Positions 52,988 to 62,939 of a stretch of DNA of 64,000 nt are shown here, piece by piece. The notes below the pieces were generated by a model, which saw only the letters and a list, made by a program, of their open reading frames with translations, had not been told where the DNA came from and made no database searches. The DNA comes from Streptococcus pluranimalium (GTDB lineage: Bacteria; Bacillota; Bacilli; Lactobacillales; Streptococcaceae), in contig NZ_CP025536.1 in the NCBI RefSeq assembly GCF_002953735.1, positions 40,001 through 104,000 of the forward strand. Reading direction: 5' to 3'. The first letter of the stretch is position 1. Each line of letters starts with the position of its first letter. A program made the translations under genes and the position numbers.

Positions 52988-53653
52988 ATGAAACGAACGT
53001 TAAAACTACGAGGTATGCAACTTTTAGATCATTTAAAAATAGCTGCACTGATTATGCTTGTCTTTGCACTTATTGCAGCTTCATTTACAGTGCTAGCCCT
53101 CCTTTTTGGTGATAATAGCACCTTTGATATCCAAACCAATTCATGGATTAATGGCACCGTACAGTTTATATCCAGTATCTTCTCTCTTTGGACAATCATT
53201 GTCTTTTTTACAGATGGGATGTCAGACTTTGACTCAGCTTTGCGATTTGGTAATAAACGCAAGAACTACTTCATTGCTAATTTCTTCATTTACGCTATTA
53301 TTACCGCAGTGTCGAACTTCTTCACCTTGTTTGTTGATGACAATCGTTTCCCCTCTTGGCAGGATTTCTTGTCAGGATTCGGGACTAGTTTTGCTGGTTG
53401 TTTTGCTATTGCTATCTTTAGCTTTGCTATTTACAAATGGGGGTGGAAAGTACTCTTCATCCTTCTTGCTATCAATTTCTTGGGTGGAATAGCAGTAGCC
53501 ATGTTTGGTTTAATATTGCATGATAGTTTGCCAGTAATCTTTGAAACCCTGTCACAGTTACCAGACTATGCCTACCAGGGCATTGGAGTTTTAATCTTAC
53601 TAGCGCTTATCTCAGTTTATTATTGGATTATTGCTAAAGTCGAAGTGAAATAA
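52988..53653 (+). CDS. Membrane component of the GntR-ABC operon
   Basis: A 221-aa protein with about six hydrophobic helices (about 16-38, 50-72, 89-108, 127-147, 152-175, 192-215). It starts 2 bp after the ATPase gene and most likely forms its membrane partner. No permease motif is strong enough to assign a family. A possible weak terminator follows (ACCTTA at 53654-53660 with TAAGGT at 53700-53706, then T). Confidence 0.75.
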   Translation: MKRTLKLRGMQLLDHLKIAALIMLVFALIAASFTVLALLFGDNSTFDIQTNSWINGTVQFISSIFSLWTIIVFFTDGMSDFDSALRFGNKRKNYFIANFFIYAIITAVSNFFTLFVDDNRFPSWQDFLSGFGTSFAGCFAIAIFSFAIYKWGWKVLFILLAINFLGGIAVAMFGLILHDSLPVIFETLSQLPDYAYQGIGVLILLALISVYYWIIAKVEVK

Positions 53654-53809
53654 TACCTTAATCTAGGCTTCATGATGCCAGCATAGTGTTGGTGTTGTCA
53701 TAAGGTTTTTAGAGTTTGGAAAATCCTTTAGAAGCAGATACCTCGTGTGATTGATGTAAAAGGCTCTTAAGTTAGGACAAAGGCATCATTGAAAATAAGG
53801 AGTAGTTTA

Positions 53810-54061
53810 ATGACTAATATAGTGGTGATAGTAATCATTGCGGGTGTTATTGGTCTACAAACTATTGCTGGCTATTTTGGCAACAAGTACTTGGGATTTA
53901 TTCTACCTATCTTGTTTATCGTAATCGTTCTTTATCTGTTTTTAAGAGGGAATTTAACTTTCTCAGTTAGAGATATCTTAATGCCTCTTGTTGGGATTCT
54001 TTCCTTAGCCATGATTTATGAAAGAGCGGATAAGGCAAGACAGTTGAAACAGAAACGCTAG
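53810..54061 (+). CDS. Small integral membrane protein
   Basis: An 83-aa protein with about three hydrophobic segments (about 3-20, 25-43, 53-70) and a basic tail (RADKARQLKQKR). The ATG at 53810 follows AAGGAG; a TTG at 53789 is also in frame. Function unknown. It may belong to the preceding ABC operon or have its own transcript. Confidence 0.6.
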   Translation: MTNIVVIVIIAGVIGLQTIAGYFGNKYLGFILPILFIVIVLYLFLRGNLTFSVRDILMPLVGILSLAMIYERADKARQLKQKR

Positions 54062-54197
54062 TAACAAATGAGCCTTATAATGATAGTTGTTGCAAAAACT
54101 TGAAGCCATCTAGCTTGTAGACTTCAATATTTTGTGAGTTCAAGTAAAGAAACTTAAATGTGATAGTCGATAAGCTAGTGCTATTTCTGATGTGGAT

Positions 54198-54227
54198 AAC
54201 TCCTCCTAATTATTTGGGAGGGGTTTT
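54198..54227 (+). terminator. Terminator before adhE
   Basis: 9-bp stem AACTCCTCC (54198-54206) / GGAGGGGTT with one G-T pair, 9-base loop, TTTT. It insulates adhE from the genes before it. Confidence 0.75.
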
Positions 54228-54303
54228 ACTTTTAGAAAAATGCAAACCTCCTAAAACTTTTTAGGCAAAGAAGAGAAAAAAAAACAAAAAGTTTGAAAAA
54301 AAG

Positions 54304-54377
54304 TTCACAAAAATACTTTACAAGGAAATTTATTGTGATATAATTAACATATAAACAAATTGTGAAACTTTTAACAA
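54304..54377 (+). promoter_or_regulatory. adhE promoter with Rex-type sites
   Basis: TTTACA (54317-54322), 16-bp spacer, TATAAT (54339-54344, TG at 54336). TTGTGAAACTTTTAACAA (54360-54377) matches the Rex consensus TTGTGAAnnnnTTCACAA with one mismatch. A weaker site (54333-54350) covers the -10, and a half site TTCACAA is at 54304-54310. NADH-responsive repression by Rex is established for adhE in Firmicutes; its use here is inferred. Confidence 0.72.
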
Positions 54378-54408
54378 AATAAAGTGTTATATTTTAAAGG
54401 AGTTTATT

Positions 54409-57021
54409 ATGGCGACTAAAACAGTTGAAGTAACAGAGACAGTTCAAAAATCAAATACACAAGAAGTTATTGATCGCTTGGCTGAACAAGCGGTTGTCGC
54501 TTTGGATGCAATGGCAGATTTCACACAAGAACAAGTGGATCACATTGTTCACCAAGCTGCGATTGCTGCGCTTGACAAACACATGCTTTTGGCTAAGATG
54601 GCTGTTGATGAAACTGGTCGTGGTGTTTATGAAGATAAAGCTATTAAAAACATGTACGCTTCAGAATATATCTGGAATGCCATCAAAGATAACAAAACAG
54701 TAGGTGTCATTTCAGAAGATAAAGAAGCAGGGCTTGTTTCTATCGCAGAGCCAGTCGGCGTTATCTGTGGGGTAACACCAACAACTAACCCTACATCAAC
54801 AACAATCTTTAAAGCTCTTATCGCTTTGAAAACACGTAACCCAATCGTGTTTGCCTTCCATCCATCAGCTCAACAATCATCTGCTGAAGCAGCCCGTATC
54901 GTTCGTGATGCCGCTATTGAAGCGGGAGCACCTGAACATTGTGTACAATGGATTGAGGAACCATCTATTGAAGCAACAGGACTTTTGATGAATCACCCTA
55001 AAGTAGCAACAGTTCTTGCGACTGGTGGACCTGGCATGGTTAAAGCAGCTTACTCAACTGGTAAACCTGCCCTTGGGGTTGGTGCTGGTAATGTGCCGTC
55101 TTACATCGCAGCAGATGCTAAAATTAAACGTGCTGTTAACGATATTATCGTTTCAAAATCATTTGATAATGGAATGATTTGTGCTTCAGAACAAGCAGCT
55201 ATCGTTGATGAGGAAGTTTACGATGATGTTAAAGCAGAATTTGAAGCTCATCAATGTGTTATCATCTCTAAAAAATCAGACCTTGAAAAACTAGAAAAGG
55301 CAGTCCTTAATGAAGCAAAAACAGCCGTTAATGCAAAAATTGTTGGTAAATCAGCAGAAGAAATTGCTAAATTAGCAGGCTTGAAAGTGCCTAAAGGAAC
55401 AAAAATTATCCTTGCTGAAATCAAAGATGCTGGACCAGATTACCCGCTATCACGTGAAAAATTATCACCAGTTCTTGCCCTTATCAAATCAAAAGGTGTC
55501 AAAGACGGTTTTGATAAAGCAGCAGCTATGCTTGATCTTGGTGGACTTGGTCACACCGCTGTTATTCATACTGAAGACGAAGACCTTCAAATCCAATATG
55601 GTATTCGTATGAAAGCATGTCGTGTACTTGTTAACTCACCATCAGCTGAAGGTGGTATCGGTAACATCTACAATGAAATGATTCCATCATTGACACTAGG
55701 CTGTGGTTCATACGGTCATAACTCAATTTCACACAACGTGGGGGCATTCGACTTGATTAACGTTAAGACATTGGCAAAGCGTCGCAATAACATGCAATGG
55801 TTCAAATTGCCACCAAAAGTTTACTTTGAAAAAAATTCAATCACTTACCTTCGCCAAATCAAAGCTGAAAAAGTGATGTTGGTCTGTGACCCTGGTATGG
55901 TGCAATTCGGTTACGCTGATCTTGTTCGTAAACAATTGGCACTTAACCCTAATAATCCAAGAGTAGAAGTCTTCTCAGACGTTGAGCCAAACCCATCAAC
56001 AAACACTGTTTACAAAGGTCTTGAATTGTTCAACAACTTCCAACCAGACACAATTATTGCTCTCGGTGGTGGTTCAGCGATGGATGCTGCCAAAGCCATG
56101 TGGATGTTCTTTGAAAATCCAGATGTTAGCTTCTTTGGCGCCAAACAAAAATTCCTTGATATCCGTAAACGTACTTACAAGATTCCTTACGCAGAAAAAA
56201 CAACCTTCATCTGTATCCCAACAACATCTGGTACAGGGTCAGAAGTAACACCATTTGCAGTTATTACTGACAGTGACGACCATACTAAGTACCCACTTGC
56301 TGATTATGCCTTGACACCTGATATCGCTATTGTTGACCCAGCGCTTGTCATGAGTGTACCGGCTAGTGTTACAGCTGATACTGGTATGGATGTCTTGACT
56401 CATGCTATCGAATCATACGTATCAGTTATGGCTAGTGACTATACGCGTGGACTCTCACTTCAAGCCATTAAATTGGTCTTTGAAAACCTTGAAACATCTG
56501 TTAAAAAAGCAACAGAAGAGTCACGTGAGAAAATGCATAATGCTTCAACAATGGCAGGTATGGCCTTCGCCAATGCCTTCCTAGGTATCTGTCACTCAAT
56601 CGCCCACAAAGTTGGTGGTGAATGGGGCATCCCTCACGGACGTACCAATGCTATTCTCTTGCCGCACATCATTCGCTACAATGCTAAAGATCCTCAAAAA
56701 CATGCTATGTTCCCTAAATATGACTTCTTCCGTGCGGAAAAAGACTACGCAGACATTGCACGCTTCATGGGATTCAAGGGTAAAAATGATGCTGAATTAG
56801 CAGAAGAACTTGCTCGTCGTGTCTACGAACTTGGAAAAGCAGTTGGTATTGATATGAACTTCAAATCACAAGGAGTTAAGAAAGAGCAGTTGAAAGCAGA
56901 TGCTGATCGCCTTGCTGAAAAAGCTTACGAAGATCAATGTACGACAGCTAATCCTAAAGAGCCACTCATCTCTGAACTTAAGGAAATCATTGAAATTGCC
57001 TATGATTATAAAGGAAAATAG
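54409..57021 (+). CDS. adhE: Bifunctional acetaldehyde-CoA/alcohol dehydrogenase
   Basis: An 870-aa fermentative enzyme reducing acetyl-CoA to ethanol with two NADH. The N-terminal aldehyde dehydrogenase half (about 1-440) has the catalytic Cys258 in NGMICASEQAA and the GVGAGNVP nucleotide motif. The C-terminal iron-dependent alcohol dehydrogenase half (about 450-870) has GGGSAMDAAKAMW, CIPTTSGTGSE and the metal-binding HAIESYVS, CHSIAHKVGG and HGRTNA. AdhE forms filaments (spirosomes). AAAGGAG precedes the ATG. It is monocistronic with Rex-type sites and a terminator. Confidence 0.96.
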   Translation: MATKTVEVTETVQKSNTQEVIDRLAEQAVVALDAMADFTQEQVDHIVHQAAIAALDKHMLLAKMAVDETGRGVYEDKAIKNMYASEYIWNAIKDNKTVGVISEDKEAGLVSIAEPVGVICGVTPTTNPTSTTIFKALIALKTRNPIVFAFHPSAQQSSAEAARIVRDAAIEAGAPEHCVQWIEEPSIEATGLLMNHPKVATVLATGGPGMVKAAYSTGKPALGVGAGNVPSYIAADAKIKRAVNDIIVSKSFDNGMICASEQAAIVDEEVYDDVKAEFEAHQCVIISKKSDLEKLEKAVLNEAKTAVNAKIVGKSAEEIAKLAGLKVPKGTKIILAEIKDAGPDYPLSREKLSPVLALIKSKGVKDGFDKAAAMLDLGGLGHTAVIHTEDEDLQIQYGIRMKACRVLVNSPSAEGGIGNIYNEMIPSLTLGCGSYGHNSISHNVGAFDLINVKTLAKRRNNMQWFKLPPKVYFEKNSITYLRQIKAEKVMLVCDPGMVQFGYADLVRKQLALNPNNPRVEVFSDVEPNPSTNTVYKGLELFNNFQPDTIIALGGGSAMDAAKAMWMFFENPDVSFFGAKQKFLDIRKRTYKIPYAEKTTFICIPTTSGTGSEVTPFAVITDSDDHTKYPLADYALTPDIAIVDPALVMSVPASVTADTGMDVLTHAIESYVSVMASDYTRGLSLQAIKLVFENLETSVKKATEESREKMHNASTMAGMAFANAFLGICHSIAHKVGGEWGIPHGRTNAILLPHIIRYNAKDPQKHAMFPKYDFFRAEKDYADIARFMGFKGKNDAELAEELARRVYELGKAVGIDMNFKSQGVKKEQLKADADRLAEKAYEDQCTTANPKEPLISELKEIIEIAYDYKGK

Positions 57022-57121
57022 AAAGATCCTTTTATGTTAGAAAAAATTTATGGATATGTAGCCTTTGTCTGGCTAACCCTGTCTAACGAAAGTCTTCGAT
57101 AACAATAGAAAAAATCTCCGT

Positions 57122-57148
57122 AAACGTGCCTTTATGGCACGTTTTTTA
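57122..57148 (+). terminator. Terminator of adhE
   Basis: Perfect 9-bp stem AAACGTGCC (57122-57130) / GGCACGTTT (57136-57144), TTTAT loop, T run. Confidence 0.9.
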
Positions 57149-57210
57149 ATGGTAAGGCTTACCAAAATTTTTAGAACTTGTTATAATAGATAAAAGAAAA
57201 GGAGATACTT

Positions 57211-58152
57211 ATGAAAAAAGAAGATTGGCTAGAGTATTACGAAACCGTTTATGGAGAGACTCCAAGTGATGATGTCGTTGCAGCAGCTCGTCAAGCAGGT
57301 GAGTTTTCAGAAGAAGATGAGGTTAGTAGTGGTGAAGCTGTAGTAGTTGATCAGACCGAAGTCAACTCAGGTGTTGTTTATCCTCAGGAAGAGCAAACGG
57401 TACCACTGATAACTGAAGCACCTATTGTCAATCAGCAGGGACCAACAAAACAACCATTTTTCAAGCAGAAAAAATTCTGGTTATTTGGTGGTGTAGGTTT
57501 TCTAGTTCTAGCACTATTAGTAGGTCTTTTTCTATTAGTACGTTACCAGACTGGTCAAGTTCAAGGTTATTGGCGTAGTGCCAAATTAGAGAAAGAGCTT
57601 GTTAAAGAGATTGAAAAGAGTCTTTCGGATGTTGAAGGAGATGCTGGTATTAAGTTAGATAAAGTCTTAAAATCAGAGACAGTGGCTCTAGATATTGCTG
57701 ATGATGAGGCAACGATGTTTGTTTCTTACGTGTTTGATAAAGAAGCTTTTTATACAGCTTACCAAGAATCTTTGACTAATTCAGAGTACTCGGAGTATCT
57801 TGGAGATGAGTATAAAGATTTATTGAAGGACTTCATGCCTAGCCGTAAAGAAGTAGATGAAATGGTTGATGAAATGCTAGAAAAAACTGGTAAAGAGGAA
57901 GGTTTTGACTACGATAGCAAAACAGGGAAACTTAAAGCAACCTTGTTTGAGGGTGATGTTCACCGCATTACAAGAACCATTGAAATCACAGAGATTGATA
58001 ATGATGACCTAAATTTAGATGATATTGATTTAGATGAGGGCGACAAGATCAAATATCAAAAAGAAAAATCTGGGTTAGTGCTTAAGGGCAAAAAATCGAA
58101 GCATGATGTCACCTTTAAAAAAGGTAAGATTAGCTCATCAAAAGTTTATTAA
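57211..58152 (+). CDS. Single-pass membrane protein of unknown function
   Basis: A 313-aa protein. An acidic cytosolic N-terminal part (about 1-85; MKKEDWLEYYETVYGETPS) is followed by one membrane helix (about 92-112; LFGGVGFLVLALLVGLFLLV) and an extracellular, highly charged domain (about 115-313). The topology resembles streptococcal TcaA-like or zinc-ribbon membrane proteins, but no zinc ribbon is present and I cannot name the family. AAGGAG precedes the ATG. Monocistronic, with a terminator right after. Confidence 0.7.
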   Translation: MKKEDWLEYYETVYGETPSDDVVAAARQAGEFSEEDEVSSGEAVVVDQTEVNSGVVYPQEEQTVPLITEAPIVNQQGPTKQPFFKQKKFWLFGGVGFLVLALLVGLFLLVRYQTGQVQGYWRSAKLEKELVKEIEKSLSDVEGDAGIKLDKVLKSETVALDIADDEATMFVSYVFDKEAFYTAYQESLTNSEYSEYLGDEYKDLLKDFMPSRKEVDEMVDEMLEKTGKEEGFDYDSKTGKLKATLFEGDVHRITRTIEITEIDNDDLNLDDIDLDEGDKIKYQKEKSGLVLKGKKSKHDVTFKKGKISSSKVY

Positions 58153-58161
58153 CAACAAATG

Positions 58162-58196
58162 GAGGTTGGGACGAAAATCCTAATCTCTTTATTTTT
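58162..58196 (+). terminator. Terminator after the membrane-protein gene
   Basis: 10-bp stem GAGGTTGGGA (58162-58171) / TCCTAATCTC (58178-58187) with two G-T pairs, CGAAAA loop, then TTTATTTTTT. Confidence 0.75.
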
Positions 58197-58936
58197 TATT
58201 AGGGAAGCAATGACCAGTATTTGGGATTTCCGCATTTCTCAGCCTGCTATACATTTTCTACTCTGAACGACTAAATTGTAAACAGTCTACCCCTACCAAG
58301 AAACTTCCTTGTAAAAGTGAGAAGTCATAGGGTCTGAAAACTTTTAAATGCTGAAAAGCAAGAGAGTAATATTCGTGTTAAAAAGGATTAGAAATAGATT
58401 GTTCTGTCTTCTTCAAGAAACTAAAGAGTCAAAGGGACTGCATTATTCTAAACAACTGTATTTGTTTCATTCTCTTTTGAAGTAGTCAGAGAAGTTTTTA
58501 GAAGATTATGTTAAAATAAATTAATAGCCATACTTGAAAAATAGCACTACAGAGAATTGGATTGATAAATCAACGATGTTTGTGATGATTGTTGACGCTA
58601 GTCACCGTGAATTTTTTATACAAAAGTGTTCAATCTTTCTGAGTGTTGACTCAAAATTCTTATCTGTTTTGGTAGAATCGCTTCACTCATAATTAGTGAG
58701 ATATAACGAAGGTTTACTGCACTAACGTATGATAAGTGATACCTGCTAGCGCGATTTTATAAAGTGTTAGACTAATAAAGTATTGAATGGCAAATCTTTT
58801 GAAAAGGAAATGCTGATAATAGCCTTTAGGGAATGATAGCTTATCAGCCTATCAGGGCTATGCTTTGTTTATGAAAGATACTATGACAGTTATGGCTGCA
58901 CCTTTATGAATATGTGATAACAAATGAGGAAAACTA
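58197..58936. other. 740-bp region upstream of thrC without a gene
   Basis: No ORF with start, ribosome site and credible product is seen on either strand. No T-box core (GGGTGG-ACCGCG) is visible. The last 100 bp contain GATAGCTTATCAGCCTATCAG and an ATAGCC...GGCTAT pair (58817/58855) that may form a hairpin. It may be decayed coding DNA or a long leader of thrC. Confidence 0.4.
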
Positions 58937-60421
58937 ATGACCCTAATATACCAATCAACACGTGATGAAAACAATAAGGTAACGGCTAGCCAAGCTATTC
59001 TCCAAGGCTTAGCAAATGACGGTGGCTTGTTTACTCCTCTAGCCATGCCCGATATGGCTTTGGATTTTGAAGCTTTAACACATGCTTCTTATCAAGAGGT
59101 AGCCAAGCTAGTGTTATCAGCCTTCTTGGATGATTTTACATCGGAAGAGCTAGATTATTGTATTGCTAATGCCTACGATGCTAAGTTTGACACAGAAGAT
59201 ATCGCTCCCCTTGTAAAGCTCAATAAGCACTACAATCTTGAACTGTTTCATGGATCAACCATCGCCTTTAAAGATATGGCTTTGTCTATCTTACCGTATC
59301 TTCTAACGACATCAGCTAAAAAACAAGGCGTTGACAATAAAATCGTTATTTTAACAGCAACTTCAGGAGATACCGGAAAAGCTGCTATGGCTGGTTTTGC
59401 TGATGTTCCAGGAACGGAAATCATCGTCTTCTATCCTAAAAATGGTGTCAGCAAGATTCAAGAGCTGCAAATGACGACTCAAAAAGGTCAAAACACGCAT
59501 GTTGTGGCTATTGACGGAAACTTTGACGATGCTCAGACAGATGTTAAGCGTATGTTTAACGATGCCGATTTGCGTGCTCGTCTTCTAGAGCAGAAAATCC
59601 AGTTTTCATCAGCCAATTCAATGAATATTGGTCGTTTGGTGCCACAGATTGTTTATTATGTTTACGCCTACGCTCAATTGCTCAAAACGGGTGATATCAC
59701 TAACGGCCAAGCGATAAATGTTACTGTTCCCACAGGGAATTTTGGGAACATCCTGGCAGCCTATTATGCGCGTGAGATTGGTGTACCAATCGCAAAGTTG
59801 ATTTGTGCGTCAAATGAAAACAAAGTTCTGACGGATTTCTTCCAAACAAGAACCTACGATAAAAAACGAGACTTCAAGGTAACCAGCAGCCCATCTATGG
59901 ATATTCTCGTATCTTCAAACCTAGAACGTCTCATTTTCCATCTGGTTGGTAATGATGCTGCTAAAACCAAAGAGCTTATGGCAGCCTTAGTTTCGAAAGG
60001 GGAATATCAACTTGATCAAGTTGACCAATCAATCCTTGATCTCTTTGAAGCAGGCTATGCCTCAGAAGCTGATACAGAAGCTGAAATCAAGAAAGTTTTC
60101 CAAGAAAATAACTATATAGAAGACCCTCATACGGCAGTAGCTTCCAGTGTTTACCGTGCTTATCGTGAACACAGCAATGATGACACACCAACAGTAATTG
60201 CCTCAACAGCTAGTCCTTATAAGTTCCCAAGGGTTGCTGTTAAAGCTGTGACGGGAGAAGATTCTGGTGATGATTTTGCAGCTGTTGACGAGTTGCATCA
60301 ACTTTCAGGAGTTGTGATTCCAGCGGCTGTACGTGATCTACAGATGGCACCTGTCAGACATACGACAGTTGTTCCAACAGCAGGCATGCAGGAGGCTGTG
60401 GAAGCGTATTTGGGGGTATAA
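58937..60421 (+). CDS. thrC: Threonine synthase
   Basis: PLP enzyme converting O-phosphohomoserine to threonine (494 aa). It is the long form, starting MTLIYQSTRDENNKVTASQA. The PLP lysine is K112 in STIAFKDMALS. TATSGDTGKAAMAGF and NVTVPTGNFGNILAAYYA bind the cofactor phosphate. GAGG precedes the ATG. The acetyltransferase gene starts two bases after its stop and probably shares the transcript. Confidence 0.94.
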   Translation: MTLIYQSTRDENNKVTASQAILQGLANDGGLFTPLAMPDMALDFEALTHASYQEVAKLVLSAFLDDFTSEELDYCIANAYDAKFDTEDIAPLVKLNKHYNLELFHGSTIAFKDMALSILPYLLTTSAKKQGVDNKIVILTATSGDTGKAAMAGFADVPGTEIIVFYPKNGVSKIQELQMTTQKGQNTHVVAIDGNFDDAQTDVKRMFNDADLRARLLEQKIQFSSANSMNIGRLVPQIVYYVYAYAQLLKTGDITNGQAINVTVPTGNFGNILAAYYAREIGVPIAKLICASNENKVLTDFFQTRTYDKKRDFKVTSSPSMDILVSSNLERLIFHLVGNDAAKTKELMAALVSKGEYQLDQVDQSILDLFEAGYASEADTEAEIKKVFQENNYIEDPHTAVASSVYRAYREHSNDDTPTVIASTASPYKFPRVAVKAVTGEDSGDDFAAVDELHQLSGVVIPAAVRDLQMAPVRHTTVVPTAGMQEAVEAYLGV

Positions 60422-60423
60422 CG

Positions 60424-60960
60424 ATGCTACCTTTATTTGAACTTGCTAAACATCCTATTCTTGAAACAGAACGTCTCATTTTAAGACCTATGACCAAAGA
60501 CGATTTGGAAGATTACCATGCTTTCACTTCGGATGATGATAATCTTCGCTACGCATTTTACCCTCACACTTCTATGGAAGACAGTTGGCAAGGCTTGGTT
60601 CTTTATAACCTCAAAGAACCAATCGGAAAGTATGGTATTGTTGAGAAACAGTCTAATCACTTGATTGGTAACATCAACTTTAAGCCAACGGATAGAGAGG
60701 ATACTCTAGAAATCGGCTACACCTTACACCAAGATTATGCAGGACAAGGTTATATGACAGAGGCGGCTAGTGCTTTAAAAGCCTTAGCTATCGATATACC
60801 AGGGATTAGCTATTTGACGGCTGTAACTAATCATGAGAATCTAGCTAGCAAGGCTGTATTAGAAAAAATCGGTATGACCTTAATTAAACAGTACTCAGAC
60901 AAGAGCTTAAGGGGACAAGATATCCTTTCAGATAGCTATCAGATAAAAGTCAAAGACTGA
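60424..60960 (+). CDS. GNAT acetyltransferase, RimJ/RimL type
   Basis: A 178-aa GNAT-fold N-acetyltransferase. ETERLILRPMTKDDLEDYH is the typical start of this branch, and LHQDYAGQGYMTEAASALK is motif A, the acetyl-CoA pyrophosphate-binding segment. The acceptor is unknown; relatives modify ribosomal protein N-termini or small molecules. It directly follows thrC, and its stop codon lies next to a terminator stem. Confidence 0.86.
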   Translation: MLPLFELAKHPILETERLILRPMTKDDLEDYHAFTSDDDNLRYAFYPHTSMEDSWQGLVLYNLKEPIGKYGIVEKQSNHLIGNINFKPTDREDTLEIGYTLHQDYAGQGYMTEAASALKALAIDIPGISYLTAVTNHENLASKAVLEKIGMTLIKQYSDKSLRGQDILSDSYQIKVKD

Positions 60961-60979
60961 GATTTCTCGGTCTTTTCTT
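60952..60979 (+). terminator. Terminator of thrC-GNAT
   Basis: 10-bp stem AAAGACTGAG (60952-60961) / CTCGGTCTTT (60966-60975), ATTT loop, TTTTC tail. The stem contains the stop codon. Confidence 0.75.
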
Positions 60980-61004
60980 CTATAATAATGGTAAAATAAT
61001 AGTT

Positions 61005-62291
61005 ATGAAAGAAAGTAAACCATTATTGCGCATTGCTCTTCCAGCTATGGCGGAGCAATTTTTACAAATGTTAATGGGCTTCGTTGATAATTATTTAGTA
61101 GCTCAAATCGGTCTAACTGCAGTGTCAGGTGTTTCAATTGCCAATAATATCCTTGCTATTTATCAGGCACTATTTATTGCCCTAGGTGCTGGTGTATCTA
61201 GTATATTGTCACGCGATTTAGTTGTAAAAAAAGAGGAGCAAGTTAACCAGAGTATGGCTGATGCTCTATGGTTAACAAGTATAATTAGTCTCCTTTTAGG
61301 TTTAGTTTCTATAGTAGGAAATGTTTGGCTTTTAAAAGTCTTAGGAACTTCGACAATAGTTGCCCAGGAAGGTGGTCTCTATCTAGCAATCGTCGGAGGT
61401 GGTACCATTAGTTTAGGTTTATTAACCAGTATGGGAGCTATTGTCCGAGTGCAAGGCTATGTAAAACTTCCCATGGGCATTAGTATTCTGACTAACTTTC
61501 TAAATGCCCTTTTTTCTGCCCTGTCAATCTATATCTTTGACTTTGGGATTACTGGAGTTGCTCTATCAACTGTTTTATCAAGATCAGTAGGCACACTCAT
61601 TTTGATGCAGAAGCTTCCTATCAAAGCTATACTTCAGAAACTGCGTTGGAAAGTTGATAAGCAGTTGCTTGAGATTGTCCTTCCAGCAGCAGGAGAGCGC
61701 CTGATGATGCGTGCGGGTGATGTTGTTATTATTGCCATCATCGTTACTTTTGGTTCAAAAGTTGTTGCAGGTAATGCTGTCGGAGAAATAGTGACTCAGT
61801 TTAACTATTTACCTGCTATGGCTATATCTGTAGCTACAATCATTCAAGTCGCTTCAAATGTCAAGGAAAATCCTCGTCAAGTCAGAGAAACTATCAAAAA
61901 CAGCTTTTGGCTATCAACGCTGATGATGTATGGCTTAGCAGGAATTATCTTTCTTCTAAAAGCCCCCTTATTAGGTCTATTTCTGCAAAATTCACAAGCC
62001 TTACAAGCAGGGGGAACGGTTGCTCTATATTCCTTGATTGGCGTTCCAGCGACTGCAGGAACCCTAATCATGACAGCGACATGGCAAGGCTTAGGAAATG
62101 CAAAACTCCCCTTTTATGCGACCGGTCTAGGCATGTGGTGTATTCGTATTGGGTTAGGGTATCTACTAGCTATAAGTTTAAATCTAGGTTTACGTGGTGT
62201 CTGGTTAGCAACCGTTTTGGATAATTTATTTAGATGGCTATTTTTAACTTATTTGTATAAGAAAGAAGATGAACTGCACCCCAAATGTTAG
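61005..62291 (+). CDS. MATE-family efflux transporter, 3' end replaced by IS
   Basis: A 428-aa multidrug/toxin exporter of the NorM/DinF-like MATE family with about 12 helices. The first half begins ALPAMAEQFLQMLMGFVDNYLVAQIG, and the second half repeats the pattern (LPAAGERLMMRAGDVVIIAIIVT). A TATAAT at 60981-60986 is close upstream; no clear ribosome site is seen. The last seven codons (ELHPKC and the stop) lie in the left end of the IS element starting at 62270. The native C-terminus has therefore been cut off, probably by only a few residues, and transport may be retained. Confidence 0.85.
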   Translation: MKESKPLLRIALPAMAEQFLQMLMGFVDNYLVAQIGLTAVSGVSIANNILAIYQALFIALGAGVSSILSRDLVVKKEEQVNQSMADALWLTSIISLLLGLVSIVGNVWLLKVLGTSTIVAQEGGLYLAIVGGGTISLGLLTSMGAIVRVQGYVKLPMGISILTNFLNALFSALSIYIFDFGITGVALSTVLSRSVGTLILMQKLPIKAILQKLRWKVDKQLLEIVLPAAGERLMMRAGDVVIIAIIVTFGSKVVAGNAVGEIVTQFNYLPAMAISVATIIQVASNVKENPRQVRETIKNSFWLSTLMMYGLAGIIFLLKAPLLGLFLQNSQALQAGGTVALYSLIGVPATAGTLIMTATWQGLGNAKLPFYATGLGMWCIRIGLGYLLAISLNLGLRGVWLATVLDNLFRWLFLTYLYKKEDELHPKC

Positions 62292-62323
62292 ACCCAAATT
62301 CTAACAATTGGGGTGCTTTTTGT

Positions 62324-62939
62324 ATGAAATTAAGTTATGAAGATAAATTAACAATTTATAAATTGAAAAAACAAGGGATGACATGGACAAAGATTGGAAA
62401 AATATATGATGTTAATATCTCTAATATAAAATATATGGTTAGACTCATGGCTCGATATGGCGTAGAGATTGTTAAGAAAAGTAAAAATAGATACTATTCT
62501 CCTGAATTAAAGCAAAAAATTATCGATAAGGTTCTTCTTGAAGGGTATTCTCAATGATCAGTTTCTCTCGATTATGGACTCCCTAATCGAGGAATGCTTC
62601 CGAACTGGATAGCACAATACAAGAAAAACGGTCATACTATTGTTGAGAAACAACGAGGGAGACCATCAAAAATGGGACGTAAACCGAAAAAGAAACCAGA
62701 AGAGATGACAGAATTAGAGCGTCTTCAAAGAGAATTGGAATATCTTAGAGCGGAGGATGCCTACTTTGCAGTAGCTTGTAGCCAATCGTGTCGTCACCTT
62801 GTTCCTAACTCTTGGACAAGCCTTGCAGGGCTATTCGTAACTCGCTTCGCATCGAACGACTAGCGCCAAAAAGTTGCGAGAATACCGCTTGAAGGACGAG
62901 GCAAAGCTCAAAGAGCAACAACAATCGTTCAAGAGTTAA
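62324..62939 (+). pseudogene. IS3-family orfA, broken
   Basis: Helix-turn-helix protein of the IS (MKLSYEDKLTIYKLKKQGMT...). The frame stops at a TGA (62555-62557) between YSQ and SVSLDYGLP, where the family usually has Trp. After LEYLRAEDA (62762) roughly 105 bp of foreign sequence interrupt the leucine-zipper region. The normal frame resumes near KLREYRLKDEAKLKEQQQ at 62870. Confidence 0.78.

Noticed and set aside
58197..58936. T-box or amino-acid riboswitch for thrC
   Set aside because: No T-box core, specifier stem or antiterminator could be found by eye.
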